Shown here: positions 1 through 8,145 of the stretch, in pieces
How positions within the stretch are numbered: the stretch's first letter is position 1
Layout: every line of letters begins with the position of its first letter
Position numbers and translations under genes: made by a program
The notes under the pieces: model-generated
What the model was told of the DNA's origin: nothing
Database searches by the model: none
Seen by the model: the letters and a program-made list of their open reading frames with translations, nothing else
NCBI RefSeq assembly: GCF_029760895.1
Contig: NZ_CP121679.1
Coordinates: 2,608,501-2,672,500 of the forward strand
DNA: 64,000 nucleotides
Reading direction: 5' to 3'
Origin: Ancylobacter sp. WKF20
GTDB taxonomy: Bacteria; Pseudomonadota; Alphaproteobacteria; Rhizobiales; Xanthobacteraceae

Positions 1-590
1 ATGTTGCCGCGCGCCACCTTGGCCACAGACAGGTCCACCACCGCCGGCGGGCGGTCCTTCAATGGCGTAGCGAAGGCGATCGGGTTGGTCCCGAACACCG
101 CCTTCTTGCCGCCCCAGGGCGCAATCGAGGCGGAGGCATTGGCGAAGGCCAGGCCGACCAGACCGCGCATGGCCAACGCCTCCACCGGCTGGCCGGCCAC
201 GCCGAAATGGCTGGAGCGGCGGATCGCCAGCAGGCCGATGCCGCTCTCGCGCGCGGCCTCCGCCAGCAGCGGCAGGCCCTGCTCGATCGCGGGATAGGCA
301 AAGCCGTTTCCGGCATCCACGGCCACCAGCGCCGGCGTCAGGCGCTGGGCGCGCGGCACGGCATGGCCGTCGATCTTGCCCGCGGCCACCATGGCCGAAT
401 AGCTCGGCAGGCGGGCAAGGCCATGGGTACCGAGTCCATCCGCCTCCGCCGCCACCAGCGCCGCGGCGGTGAGGCGGGCATTGTCCGGCGCGGTGTTGAA
501 ATGCTCGAGCACGCGGGCGGCATAGGCCCGCGCCTCCTCCACGCTCAGTTCCATCTCGGGAAGCGGCGCGCCAGCGACCGAGCCTTCCAT
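1..590 (-). CDS. Ldh-family (malate/L-lactate-type) NAD(P)-dependent dehydrogenase, partial
   Basis: The gene enters from the left edge, so only the first ~196 codons are present. The visible N-terminus (helix with LSVEEARAYAARVLEHF, then the HGLARLPSY and GVAGQPVEALA segments) matches the malate/L-lactate/ureidoglycolate dehydrogenase family, which oxidises 2-hydroxyacids with NAD(P) in the cytoplasm. I place the start at 590 because its ATG overlaps the TGA of the upstream creatininase gene (TGATG), indicating translational coupling. An internal ATG at 554 is the alternative. Family members act on malate, lactate, ureidoglycolate or sulfolactate; the missing C-terminus prevents a choice. 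It ends a leftward operon with the creatininase and RidA-like genes. Confidence 0.8.
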   Translation of the reverse strand, partial: MEGSVAGAPLPEMELSVEEARAYAARVLEHFNTAPDNARLTAAALVAAEADGLGTHGLARLPSYSAMVAAGKIDGHAVPRAQRLTPALVAVDAGNGFAYPAIEQGLPLLAEAARESGIGLLAIRRSSHFGVAGQPVEALAMRGLVGLAFANASASIAPWGGKKAVFGTNPIAFATPLKDRPPAVVDLSVAKVARGN

Positions 591-1408
591 CAGAGCGCGC
601 TCCCGCCGAGCGGACCGGCCGGCAGTCGAGAAAGATCAAAGCGCTGCACATCGGCCAGCAGCTCGACAAAAGCGCGGGCGCCGAAATGCGCACAGGTCTC
701 GCCCTTCTCGGGGCTCGCCTGCGTGGCATCGCCCATCGCGCCGGTGGGCTGGATGTCCTGCGCCATCCAGCCGAAGCCGGCCGGGCTGCCGGCGCGCAGG
801 AAGGCGAATTCCTGCTCCATGGCGAGCGTCACCGGCGGGAAGTCGGCGATCTCGCTCTCCCGCACCGTGTCGGGCCGGAAATTCATCATCAGCGAGGTCT
901 CGACCCCACCGGCATGAATGCCGTGCTGGCGCTCCTGCGCCGAGAACAGCCCCTCCGGGTAGCCGAAGCGGTGCCAGGAGACGTGGACCGCCAGCATGCC
1001 GAGGCGCGCCCGCAGCTCGCGCGCCACGATGTCGATCACCGAGACATTGCCACCATGCGAATTGACGATGACCAGCTTGCGCACGCCCGCGCGGTAGACG
1101 CTCTCGCCGATCTCGGTCCAGGCACGCATCACCGTCTCGGAGGAAAGCGTCAGCGTGCCCGGATAGAACAGATGCTCATTCGACTTGCCGATGGCCTGCA
1201 TCGGCAGGAACACCGCCGGAATGTCATCCGGCAGCAGGCGGGCCACCTCCTTCAGATAGCCCTCGCCGATGAACGCATCGACACCGACCGGCAGATGCGG
1301 GCCATGCTGCTCCACCGCCGCCACCGGCAGAACGGCGATCCAGTTCGCGGTGTCCCCGGCCTGAAAATCGGTCCAGGTGAGTTCGGTCCAGAAGCGTTTG
1401 GGCGGCAT
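590..1408 (-). CDS. Creatininase-family amidohydrolase
   Basis: The 272-residue product has the family's metal-binding signatures: VEQHGPHLPVGVD near the N-terminus, VNSHGGN in the middle and HAGGVETSLMM further on. Members hydrolyse cyclic amides or formamides (creatinine, FAPy, mycofactocin precursor) with two divalent metals. The reading frame is open to 1513, but the ATG at 1408 (MPPKRFW) is preferred because residues upstream of it are Arg-rich out-of-family sequence and would overlap the RidA-like gene. It lies between a RidA-like and an Ldh-family gene, and opposite an importer and deaminase cluster. This fits breakdown of a nitrogenous ring compound, though the true substrate is unknown. 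Confidence 0.83.
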   Translation of the reverse strand: MPPKRFWTELTWTDFQAGDTANWIAVLPVAAVEQHGPHLPVGVDAFIGEGYLKEVARLLPDDIPAVFLPMQAIGKSNEHLFYPGTLTLSSETVMRAWTEIGESVYRAGVRKLVIVNSHGGNVSVIDIVARELRARLGMLAVHVSWHRFGYPEGLFSAQERQHGIHAGGVETSLMMNFRPDTVRESEIADFPPVTLAMEQEFAFLRAGSPAGFGWMAQDIQPTGAMGDATQASPEKGETCAHFGARAFVELLADVQRFDLSRLPAGPLGGSAL

Positions 1409-1445
1409 GGCAGGCGATCCGGTTCGTGACGGGGCGGTTCTAGGA

Positions 1446-1835
1446 TCAATCCGCCTTCGCCGCCAGCGCCTCGATCTCGACCTTGAATTCCGGCCGGGCG
1501 AAACCGGACACAATCATCAGCGTCGAGGCCGGCGGCGGATCGACGATGAAGCGGTCGCGCGCCGCCATGTAACCGGCAAGATAGGCCCGGTCGGTGACAT
1601 AAGCGTTGAGACGGACAATGTCGCCCGACCCCATGCCAGCTTCGGCCAGGCAGGCGCGGATGGCGCGGAAGCAGAGCGCGGCCTGCGCTTCCACATCCTC
1701 AGGGATCACGTCATCTTCGGTGATGCCGAGCTGGCCGGAGACCAGCAGGAGGCGCGCGCCGGCCGGCACCTCGACAGCGTGACTGTAGCGGGCGAAGGGG
1801 CGCCGGACACCGGCGGGGATCAGATGGCGAAGCAT
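1446..1835 (-). CDS. RidA/YjgF/UK114-family protein
   Basis: This 129-residue protein has the typical family length and fold signatures (LLLVSGQLGI near the N-terminus, FKVEIEALA at the C-terminus). Canonical RidA enzymes deaminate reactive enamines and imines with an arginine in a PARS-like motif. The aligned motif here appears to be PAST, so the arginine seems absent, while the C-terminal Glu is kept. It is therefore more likely one of the Rid4-7-type paralogues found in catabolic operons than an imine deaminase. It is the first gene of the leftward operon, 147 bases from the divergent transporter operon. Confidence 0.85.
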   Translation of the reverse strand: MLRHLIPAGVRRPFARYSHAVEVPAGARLLLVSGQLGITEDDVIPEDVEAQAALCFRAIRACLAEAGMGSGDIVRLNAYVTDRAYLAGYMAARDRFIVDPPPASTLMIVSGFARPEFKVEIEALAAKAD

Positions 1836-1994
1836 GGGGCAAGGCTAGGCGCGGGCGGGGCTCGGCGCAATCGCCACGCCGGATGCGACGACCCATCCAA
1901 GCCCTATGTGCATCCGTATTAAGCTCGCCTATCATGGTGGCAGTGCTTCGCCCTCACCCCTGATCGCCGCTCTTCGCACCGGATGGAGACATCG
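1836..1994. promoter_or_regulatory. Divergent intergenic region between RidA-like and ABC transporter operons
   Basis: About 160 bases separate two divergent operons, so both promoters must lie here. I could not identify convincing -35/-10 pairs by eye. A GGAGA at 1985-1989 is correctly spaced from an ATG at 1995 and sets the start of the binding protein. Confidence 0.5.
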
Positions 1995-3008
1995 ATGCGC
2001 CTGCGTCTTCCGCGCCTGCGTTTTCCTCGGATCGCCGCCCTGGCGGCCCTCGCCTGCGCCGCCTTCACCGCTCCTGCCCTCGCCGCTGACAAGGTGACCT
2101 TCGGCACCAATTGGGTGGCGCAGGCCGAGCATGGCGGCTTCTACCAGGCGGTGGTGGACGGCACCTATGCGAAATACGGGCTGAACGTCACCATCCTGCC
2201 GGGCGGCCCGCAGGCCAATAACCGGCTGCTGCTGCCGGTCGGCAAGATCGACTTCTACATGGGCGCCAACATGCTGCAGGCGTTCGATTCGGTGAAGGAA
2301 GGCATTCCCACCGTCATCGTCGCCGCGCTGTTCCAGAAAGACCCGCAGGTTCTCATCGCCCACCCGGATGTGACCAAGTTCGAGGATCTGAAGACCCGCC
2401 CCCTGTTCATCTCCAAGGAGGGTCTGGCGAGCTACTACCAGTGGCTGGTGAAGGATTTCGGCTTCTCGGAAAATCAGGTGAAGCCTTACACCTTCAACGT
2501 CGCGCCCTTCCTCGCCGACAAGAACAGCGCCATGCAGGGCTACATCACCTCCGAGCCCTATGCGGTGGAGAAGGAAGGCAAGTTCAAGCCCTCGCTCTTC
2601 CTGCTGGCCGATCAGGGTTTCGATACCTACTCGACTACCATCGAGACCCGCAGCGAACTGGTGAAGACCAACCCCGATCTGGTGCAGCGCTTCGTCGATG
2701 CCTCGATCATCGGCTGGTACAACTATCTCTACGGCGACAACACCAAGGCGAACGCGCTGATCAAGAAGGACAATCCGGAAATGACGGATGAGATGATCGC
2801 CTTCTCCATCGCCAAGCTGAAGGAGTATGGCATCGTCGATTCCGGGGACACCAAGACGCTCGGCGTCGGCGCCATGACGGATGCGAAGATCACCAGCTTC
2901 TTCGACAAGATGGTCCGCGCTGGCGTGGTGAACGGCGACATCGACTACAAGAAATCCTATACGCTGCAATTCGTGAACAAGGGCGTGGGCAAGGATCTCG
3001 CGAAGTAG
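1995..3008 (+). CDS. ABC transporter periplasmic substrate-binding protein (NMT1/SsuA-like)
   Basis: The 337-residue protein starts with an Arg-rich n-region, a hydrophobic core and a likely signal peptidase site after ALA (before ADKVTFG). It then has the NMT1/SsuA/THI5-like architecture: FGTNWVAQAEHGGFYQAVVDG at the N-terminus, a PGGPQANNRLL segment and a QKDPQVLIA segment. Such proteins feed pyrimidine-like (HMP), taurine, nitrate or riboflavin importers. The frame is open from an ATG at 1983, but the ribosome binding site GGAGA at 1985-1989 points to the ATG at 1995. ATPase and permease follow. Association with a cytosine-deaminase-like enzyme favours a nitrogen heterocycle as ligand, but this is inference. 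Confidence 0.85.
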   Translation: MRLRLPRLRFPRIAALAALACAAFTAPALAADKVTFGTNWVAQAEHGGFYQAVVDGTYAKYGLNVTILPGGPQANNRLLLPVGKIDFYMGANMLQAFDSVKEGIPTVIVAALFQKDPQVLIAHPDVTKFEDLKTRPLFISKEGLASYYQWLVKDFGFSENQVKPYTFNVAPFLADKNSAMQGYITSEPYAVEKEGKFKPSLFLLADQGFDTYSTTIETRSELVKTNPDLVQRFVDASIIGWYNYLYGDNTKANALIKKDNPEMTDEMIAFSIAKLKEYGIVDSGDTKTLGVGAMTDAKITSFFDKMVRAGVVNGDIDYKKSYTLQFVNKGVGKDLAK

Positions 3009-3046
3009 CGGATGGCGACGCTGGCGGACGATCCGCGCCGACTTTC

Positions 3047-3127
3047 CGTCATCCCGGACGGCCGCACGGCCGATCCGGGATCGGCTCGCAGATGGAGAGC
3101 GATCCCGGCTCTTCGGCCGGGATGACG
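3047..3127. repeat. Palindromic GTCATCCCGG-type intergenic repeat
   Basis: CGTCATCCCGG (3047-3057) is repeated exactly inverted as CCGGGATGACG (3117-3127), with GGCCG-containing secondary inverted segments between. The whole unit can fold into a long hairpin. Elements with CGTCATCCCGG ends are common between genes in Hyphomicrobiales genomes. It fills the gap between the binding-protein and ATPase genes and ends 6 bases before the ATPase start, so it may affect mRNA stability or translation of the downstream gene. Confidence 0.65.
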
Positions 3128-3132
3128 AGACA

Positions 3133-3924
3133 ATGATGCAGTCCACACTCGAAGCCGCCTCCACCCAAACTCTCCCCCTCCTCGCGCTGTCAGGTGTCGA
3201 GAAGCGCTTCGCCAATGCGGTGACGGCGCTGGAAGGGTTGAACATGCAGGTGCGGCAGGGGGAATTTCTCTCCCTGCTCGGGCCCTCCGGCTGCGGCAAA
3301 TCCACCGCGCTGCGCCTCATCGCCGGCCTGTCAGAGCCCACGGGCGGGCGGATCGACTGGGCGGCCGGCGCGGCGGCGCGCCCCTCCATCGGCTTCGTCT
3401 TCCAGGAGCCGACGCTGATGCCCTGGGCCAGTGTCTTCGGCAATGTGTACCTGCCGCTGCGCCTTGCCGGCACCAGCCGCAAGGCGGCGACGGCGGCCAT
3501 TGAGGAAGCGCTGGAAATGGTCGGCCTGTCCGCCTTCCGCGACGCCTATCCGCGCGAACTGTCCGGCGGCATGAAGATGCGCGTCTCCATCGCCCGCGCG
3601 CTCGTCACGCGCCCGAGCCTGCTCCTGATGGACGAGCCCTTCGCCGCGCTCGACGAGATCACACGCTTCAAGCTGAACAATGATCTTCTGGAGGTCTGGC
3701 ACCGGCTCGGCTGCACCATCGTCTTCGTCACCCATTCGGTGTTCGAATCCGTCTACCTCTCCTCGCGCATCCTGGTCTTCCGCGCGCGCCCTGGCCGCAT
3801 CGCGGCGGAGCTGAAGATCGACCCGAACCAGCCGCGCGACGAGGCGTTCCGCACCTCGCCGGAATATGCCGGCCTGTGCCGTGAGGCGTCGCTGGCGCTA
3901 GCCCGCGCCATGGAAGCCGGCTAG
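3133..3924 (+). CDS. ABC transporter ATP-binding protein (nitrate/sulfonate/taurine class)
   Basis: The 263-residue nucleotide-binding subunit has Walker A GPSGCGKST (50-58), Q-loop VFQEPTLMPW, signature LSGGMKMR, Walker B LLLMDEPF and switch His in FVTHSVFES. The LSGGMKMR signature and the PW after the Q-loop are typical of the SsuB/TauB/NrtD class. It energises import with the adjacent permease. ATG codons at 3133 and 3136 are both possible. No clear ribosome binding site is seen because the palindromic repeat runs to 3127. The permease follows after 17 bases. Confidence 0.9.
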   Translation: MMQSTLEAASTQTLPLLALSGVEKRFANAVTALEGLNMQVRQGEFLSLLGPSGCGKSTALRLIAGLSEPTGGRIDWAAGAAARPSIGFVFQEPTLMPWASVFGNVYLPLRLAGTSRKAATAAIEEALEMVGLSAFRDAYPRELSGGMKMRVSIARALVTRPSLLLMDEPFAALDEITRFKLNNDLLEVWHRLGCTIVFVTHSVFESVYLSSRILVFRARPGRIAAELKIDPNQPRDEAFRTSPEYAGLCREASLALARAMEAG

Positions 3925-3941
3925 CGGCGGGAGCGGGGCGC

Positions 3942-4721
3942 ATGGAGCACTCCCCCTTCCGCTGGCTGCTGCCCCTCGCCGTGCTGGCGCTCGCGGTCGC
4001 CGGCTGGGATCTGATCGTGCGCCTCAACGACCTGCCGCCCTACATCCTGCCGAGCCCGGCCCTCGTCGCCCAGACGCTCGTCAAGGATCATGTGGTGCTG
4101 CTGAACTCCATGCTGGTGACGCTGCGCACGACGGGGCTCGCCCTGTTCTTCGCCGTGGTGGGCGGCGTGGCTCTGGCGCTCATCTTCGCCTCGTCGCGCA
4201 TCATAGAGTTCTCGCTGTTCCCCATCGCGGTGATCCTTCAGGTGACGCCGATCATCGCCATCGCGCCGCTGATGCTGATCTATCTCGACACCGGCACGGC
4301 GGTGCTGGTCTGCGCCTGGATCGTCGCCTTCTTCCCGGTGCTCGCCAACACGACGCTGGGCCTGAAATCGGTCGACCCCAACCTGCGCGACCTGTTCCGC
4401 CTCTCCGGCGCCACGCCATGGCAGACGCTGGTGCAGCTCAAGCTGCCGACCGCCCTGCCCTTTTTCCTCGGCGGCCTGCGCATCGCCGGGGGCCTCGCCC
4501 TCATCGGCGCGGTGGTCGGCGAGATTGCCGCCGGCTCGGCCGGGCAGGGTTCGGGCCTTGCCTTCCGCATCGTCGAATCCGCCTACCGGCTCAACATTCC
4601 CCGACTGTTCGCCGCGCTGCTGCTCATCTCGCTGTGCGGCATCGTCATCTATGCGATGCTGAGCCTGTTCTCCTGGGCCGTGCTGCGGCGTTGGCATGAG
4701 AGCGAGCTCGCCGGGGCCTGA
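3942..4721 (+). CDS. ABC transporter permease
   Basis: This 259-residue inner-membrane protein has about six hydrophobic segments and a BPD_transp_1-type EAA loop (LSGATPWQTLVQLKLPTALP), the contact point for the ATPase. It belongs to the SsuC/ThiX-like permease group and forms the translocation path for the import system encoded just upstream. It ends one base before the amidohydrolase start, supporting one transcript that joins uptake to enzymatic processing. Confidence 0.88.
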   Translation: MEHSPFRWLLPLAVLALAVAGWDLIVRLNDLPPYILPSPALVAQTLVKDHVVLLNSMLVTLRTTGLALFFAVVGGVALALIFASSRIIEFSLFPIAVILQVTPIIAIAPLMLIYLDTGTAVLVCAWIVAFFPVLANTTLGLKSVDPNLRDLFRLSGATPWQTLVQLKLPTALPFFLGGLRIAGGLALIGAVVGEIAAGSAGQGSGLAFRIVESAYRLNIPRLFAALLLISLCGIVIYAMLSLFSWAVLRRWHESELAGA

Positions 4722-4722
4722 C

Positions 4723-6033
4723 ATGCGTGAACTCGACCACCTGCCGCCGGCCTATCTTCTCACCAATGCCCGCGTGCCGGCCTGCCTGATCGGCGCCGCC
4801 CTCCCCGCTGACAGCGAGGGTCTCGTCCGCGTCGACATCGCGGTTGCGGCGGGGCGCATCACCGCCATCGGCGCCGCGCTTGAGCGGCCGGAGCTGCCGC
4901 GCGTTCCGCTGAACGGGTGCCTCGTCCTGCCGGGTCTGGTCGACGTCCATACCCATCTCGACAAGGCTTTCATCTGGCCGCGCGCGCAGAACGCCGACGG
5001 CAGTTTCGCGGGGGCGCTGGCCGCCGCCGATGCCGACCGCCGCGCGCACTGGACGGCGGACGACGTGCGCACCCGCATGGATTTCGCCCTGCGCTGCGCC
5101 TATGCCCACGGCACGGTCGCCATCCGCACCCATCTCGATTCCATCGGCCCGCAGACCGCCCTTTCCTGGCCGGTCTTCGCGGAGTTGCGCGAGGCCTGGC
5201 GCGGGCGCATCGCGCTTCAGGCGGTAGCGCTCACCCCCATCGACCTCGTGCTCGACGATGGCGAGTTCCTGCCGCTGCTCGACGCCGTGCGCCGCCACCG
5301 GGGCGTGCTGGGTGCCGTCACCTATATGAGCCCCGCCTTGCCGGCCGGGCTCGACCGGCTGTTCGCGGCGGCGAGCGCGCACGGGCTAGAGCTCGACTTC
5401 CATGTCGACGAGACCGCCGACCCCGGCGCCCGCTCCCTCGCCCTCATCGCCGAGGCGGCGCTGCGCCATGGCTTTGAAGGGCGCATCCTCACCGGCCATT
5501 GCTGCTCCCTTGCCCGCCAGAGCGAGGACGCGATCGACCGCACTTTGGACCTTGTGGCCCGTGCCGGCGTCGCCGTGGTCTCGCTGCCGATGTGCAACCT
5601 CTACCTTCAGGACCGCCAGGCCGGCCGCACCCCGCGCTGGCGCGGCATCACCCTTCTGCATGAGATGAAGGCGCGCGGCATCGAGGTCATGGTCGCCAGC
5701 GACAATGCGCGCGATCCGTTCTACGCCTATGGCGATCTCGACCTCGTCGAGGTCTACCGGGAAGCCACCCGCATCGCCCATCTCGACCACCCCTTCGCCG
5801 ATTGGCCCGCCATCGTCGCGAGCACCCCGGCGGCACTCATGGGGCTCGCGGCAGGCCGCATCGCGGTTGACCACCCAGCCGACCTCATCATCCTGACGGC
5901 GCGCAGCCTCAACCAGGCGCTAGCGCGTCCGCAGGCAGACCGTATCGTCCTGCGCGATGGCGCGCGGCTCGATGCCGTCCCGCCCGACTATGCCGAACTC
6001 GACAGCCTCAAGGGGATGCCTCATGGCCTATGA
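4723..6033 (+). CDS. Cytosine-deaminase-like metal-dependent amidohydrolase
   Basis: The 436-residue enzyme has the amidohydrolase-superfamily ligand set in cytosine-deaminase style: HTHLDK (first metal site), DFHVDETAD, LTGHCCSLA and ASDNARDPFYAYG with the catalytic Asp. Family members deaminate or hydrolyse cytosine, isocytosine, creatinine or related rings. The frame opens at 4696, but the ATG at 4723 (MRELDH) avoids overlapping the permease and is preferred. The gene overlaps the next one by 11 bases. The neighbouring importer, flavin enzymes and divergent creatininase suggest that it acts on an imported N-heterocycle. The exact substrate is not determined. Confidence 0.82.
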   Translation: MRELDHLPPAYLLTNARVPACLIGAALPADSEGLVRVDIAVAAGRITAIGAALERPELPRVPLNGCLVLPGLVDVHTHLDKAFIWPRAQNADGSFAGALAAADADRRAHWTADDVRTRMDFALRCAYAHGTVAIRTHLDSIGPQTALSWPVFAELREAWRGRIALQAVALTPIDLVLDDGEFLPLLDAVRRHRGVLGAVTYMSPALPAGLDRLFAAASAHGLELDFHVDETADPGARSLALIAEAALRHGFEGRILTGHCCSLARQSEDAIDRTLDLVARAGVAVVSLPMCNLYLQDRQAGRTPRWRGITLLHEMKARGIEVMVASDNARDPFYAYGDLDLVEVYREATRIAHLDHPFADWPAIVASTPAALMGLAAGRIAVDHPADLIILTARSLNQALARPQADRIVLRDGARLDAVPPDYAELDSLKGMPHGL

Positions 6034-7438
6034 CATCGCCGCGTTGAGAACCCGCCTCGCCGGCATCCGGCTGGAGGAGAACCCGGCCTTGGTGCGCCAG
6101 CGCAGCCGGGACTTCTACTGGTACTCGCCGACGCTGAAGCGCCAGCTTGATGCCGTCACCGCCGACATCGTCGCCTTCCCGACGACGGAGGACGAGGTTG
6201 TCACCGTGCTCGCGGCCTGCGCCGCGCTGGCCATTCCCGTCACCCCGCGCGGCGCCGGCACCGGCAATTACGGGCAGGCTATGCCGCTCGCGGGCGGGCT
6301 GGTGCTTGATCTGTCCGGCCTCAACCGCATCCTTGAGATCAGCCCCGGCCGGGTGCGCGCACAGGCCGGCGCGCTGATCGCCGATATCGACGCCGCCTGC
6401 CGGCCCGGCGGGCAGGAACTGCGCCTGCACCCCTCCACCTACCGCACCGCCTCGATCGGCGGCTTCATCGCCGGCGGGTCGGGCGGGGTCGGCTCCATCA
6501 CCTGGGGCGGGCTGCGCGATCTCGGCAACATCATCCGCCTGAAGGTGGCGACGATGGAAGCCGTGCCGCGCCTCCTCGATCTCACCGGCGAGGAGGTGCA
6601 GAAGGTCGCCCATGCCTATGGCACCAACGGCATCATCCTCGAGGTCGAGATGCCGCTCGCCCCGGCCTATGACTGGGTCGAGGCCATTGTCGGCTTCGAC
6701 GACTTCGCCCGCGCCGCCGCCTATGCCAATGCGCTGGGCGAGCAGGACGCGATCCTCAAGAAGCTGCTCTCGGTCATCGCCGCGCCAGTGCCGCAGACCT
6801 ATTTCCTGCGCCATCGCGCCTTCCTGCCGGATGGACAGCACATCGTGCTGGTGATGATCGCGCCCATGGCGCGCGCGGCCTTTGACAGCTTCACCGCCCG
6901 CTGGGGCGGCCGGCTGCTGTTCGATCTCGACGCGCTGGGCACGCAGGAGACCAAGGGCCTGCCGCCGCTCTACGAGCTCTCCTGGAACCACACCACGCTG
7001 CGCGCGCTGCGCATCGACCCGACGATCACCTATCTGCAGACGCTCTACCCCTTCCCGAACCAGCTTGACCTGGTTGCGCAGATTCATGCCGAGCTCGGCG
7101 ACGAGGTGCCGGCCCATCTCGAATTCGTCCGCTTCGACGGCAAGGTGACCTGCTTTGGCCTGCCGCTGGTGCGCTTCTCCACCGAGGAACGGCTGGAAGC
7201 GATCATTGCCCGTCACGAGGCGGTGGGCATCCCGGTGTTCAATCCGCACCGCTACACGCTGGAGGAGGGCGGCATGAAGCAGACCGATGCGGAGCAGCTC
7301 GCCTTCAAGCGCGCGGCGGACCCGGCCGGTCTGCTGAACCCCGGCAAGATGATCGGCTGGGACCATCCCGACCTCGATGTCGCCGACGGGCGCACCTATC
7401 TCTTTGCCGGGCTGGACGGCGCCGCGGGAGCGGCCTGA
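6023..7438 (+). CDS. FAD-binding oxidoreductase (VAO/PCMH family)
   Basis: The 471-residue flavoprotein has an N-terminal FAD-binding PCMH domain: VTPRGAGTGNYGQAMP contains the pyrophosphate loop, followed by GGLVLDLSGLNRI and a GGFIAGGSGGVGS segment. The C-terminus LLNPGKMIGWD is typical of the GlcD/D-lactate dehydrogenase branch. It should oxidise a 2-hydroxyacid or similar C-H/C-N bond with FAD. The start is the ATG at 6023 (MAYDIAAL), overlapping the deaminase stop by 11 bases; an upstream in-frame ATG at 5957 lies inside that gene. It overlaps the quinone reductase gene by one base (TGATG). Confidence 0.87.
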   Translation: MAYDIAALRTRLAGIRLEENPALVRQRSRDFYWYSPTLKRQLDAVTADIVAFPTTEDEVVTVLAACAALAIPVTPRGAGTGNYGQAMPLAGGLVLDLSGLNRILEISPGRVRAQAGALIADIDAACRPGGQELRLHPSTYRTASIGGFIAGGSGGVGSITWGGLRDLGNIIRLKVATMEAVPRLLDLTGEEVQKVAHAYGTNGIILEVEMPLAPAYDWVEAIVGFDDFARAAAYANALGEQDAILKKLLSVIAAPVPQTYFLRHRAFLPDGQHIVLVMIAPMARAAFDSFTARWGGRLLFDLDALGTQETKGLPPLYELSWNHTTLRALRIDPTITYLQTLYPFPNQLDLVAQIHAELGDEVPAHLEFVRFDGKVTCFGLPLVRFSTEERLEAIIARHEAVGIPVFNPHRYTLEEGGMKQTDAEQLAFKRAADPAGLLNPGKMIGWDHPDLDVADGRTYLFAGLDGAAGAA

Positions 7439-8025
7439 TGCGCGTGCTCGTCGTCTATTGCCACCCGGTAGCGGAGAGCTTCAACGCGGCGGTGCGGGAT
7501 GCGGTCATCCGGGGCCTGACGCGCGCGGGCCACGAGGTCGATCTGCTGGACCTCTATGCCGAGGGATTCGACCCGGTGCTGAGCCGGCAGGCGCGGCTCG
7601 ATTACCATACGCCCGGCGTCAATGCCGTGCCCGTCGCCGACCATCTCGCCCGCGTGCGGGCGGTCGAGGGAATGGTGATCGTCGCCCCCACCTGGTGGTA
7701 CGGGCCGCCCGCCATGCTCAAGGGCTGGCTCGACCGCGTCTTCGTGCCATTCGAAACCTTCGGCATGCCCAAGCCCTTCCGGCCGCTGGAACGCCGGCTC
7801 AGCAATATCCGTGTGCTGGCGGCGGTCAGCACACTCGGCTCACCCTGGTACTGGTGGCTGTGGGTCGGCCAGCCGGGCCGGCGCATCATCATGGAAGGGC
7901 TCGGCGGGATCATCCATCCGCGGGCGCGCAAGCTCTGGCTCGCCTTGCACAGCATGGATTCGGCGAGCGCCACCAAGCGCGCCTGGTTCCTCGCCAAAGT
8001 GGAAGCGCGCTTCGCCGGATTGTGA
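7438..8025 (+). CDS. NAD(P)H-dependent flavodoxin-fold quinone reductase (NQO/MdaB-like)
   Basis: The 195-residue protein has the flavodoxin-2 pattern: RVLVVYCHPVAESFN at the N-terminus (FMN/FAD phosphate loop), VIVAPTWWYGPPAMLKGWLDRVF in the middle and AVSTLGSPWYW near the nicotinamide site. These enzymes reduce quinones or other electrophiles by two-electron hydride transfer. Its TGATG overlap with the preceding flavin oxidase gene suggests it handles electrons or a reactive product of the same pathway. Confidence 0.85.
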   Translation: MRVLVVYCHPVAESFNAAVRDAVIRGLTRAGHEVDLLDLYAEGFDPVLSRQARLDYHTPGVNAVPVADHLARVRAVEGMVIVAPTWWYGPPAMLKGWLDRVFVPFETFGMPKPFRPLERRLSNIRVLAAVSTLGSPWYWWLWVGQPGRRIIMEGLGGIIHPRARKLWLALHSMDSASATKRAWFLAKVEARFAGL

Positions 8026-8030
8026 GAATT

Positions 8031-8109
8031 CACGATAGTTTCCGAAAACTTTGACGGCGAAGCGGTTTATAGCCATCCTCCCGTCACGGCATCACGTTTG
8101 ACTATCGTG
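8031..8109. promoter_or_regulatory. Spaced inverted repeat upstream of marR gene (candidate operator pair)
   Basis: CACGATAGT (8031-8039) is repeated exactly inverted as ACTATCGTG (8101-8109) with 61 bases between. The left copy merges into AGTTTCCGAAAACT, itself near-palindromic. Both lie in the only gap before the MarR gene (start 8146), as expected for autoregulation by a MarR dimer. Function is inferred. Confidence 0.4.
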
Positions 8110-8145
8110 TCGATCCGATGCTGCGATCCTAGAGGCGGGGCGCCC

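Noticed and set aside
3047..3127. Intergenic palindrome as a transcription terminator of the binding-protein gene
   Set aside because: No T-tract follows, the inverted ends match a dispersed repeat type, and the ATPase and permease must be expressed from the same operon.
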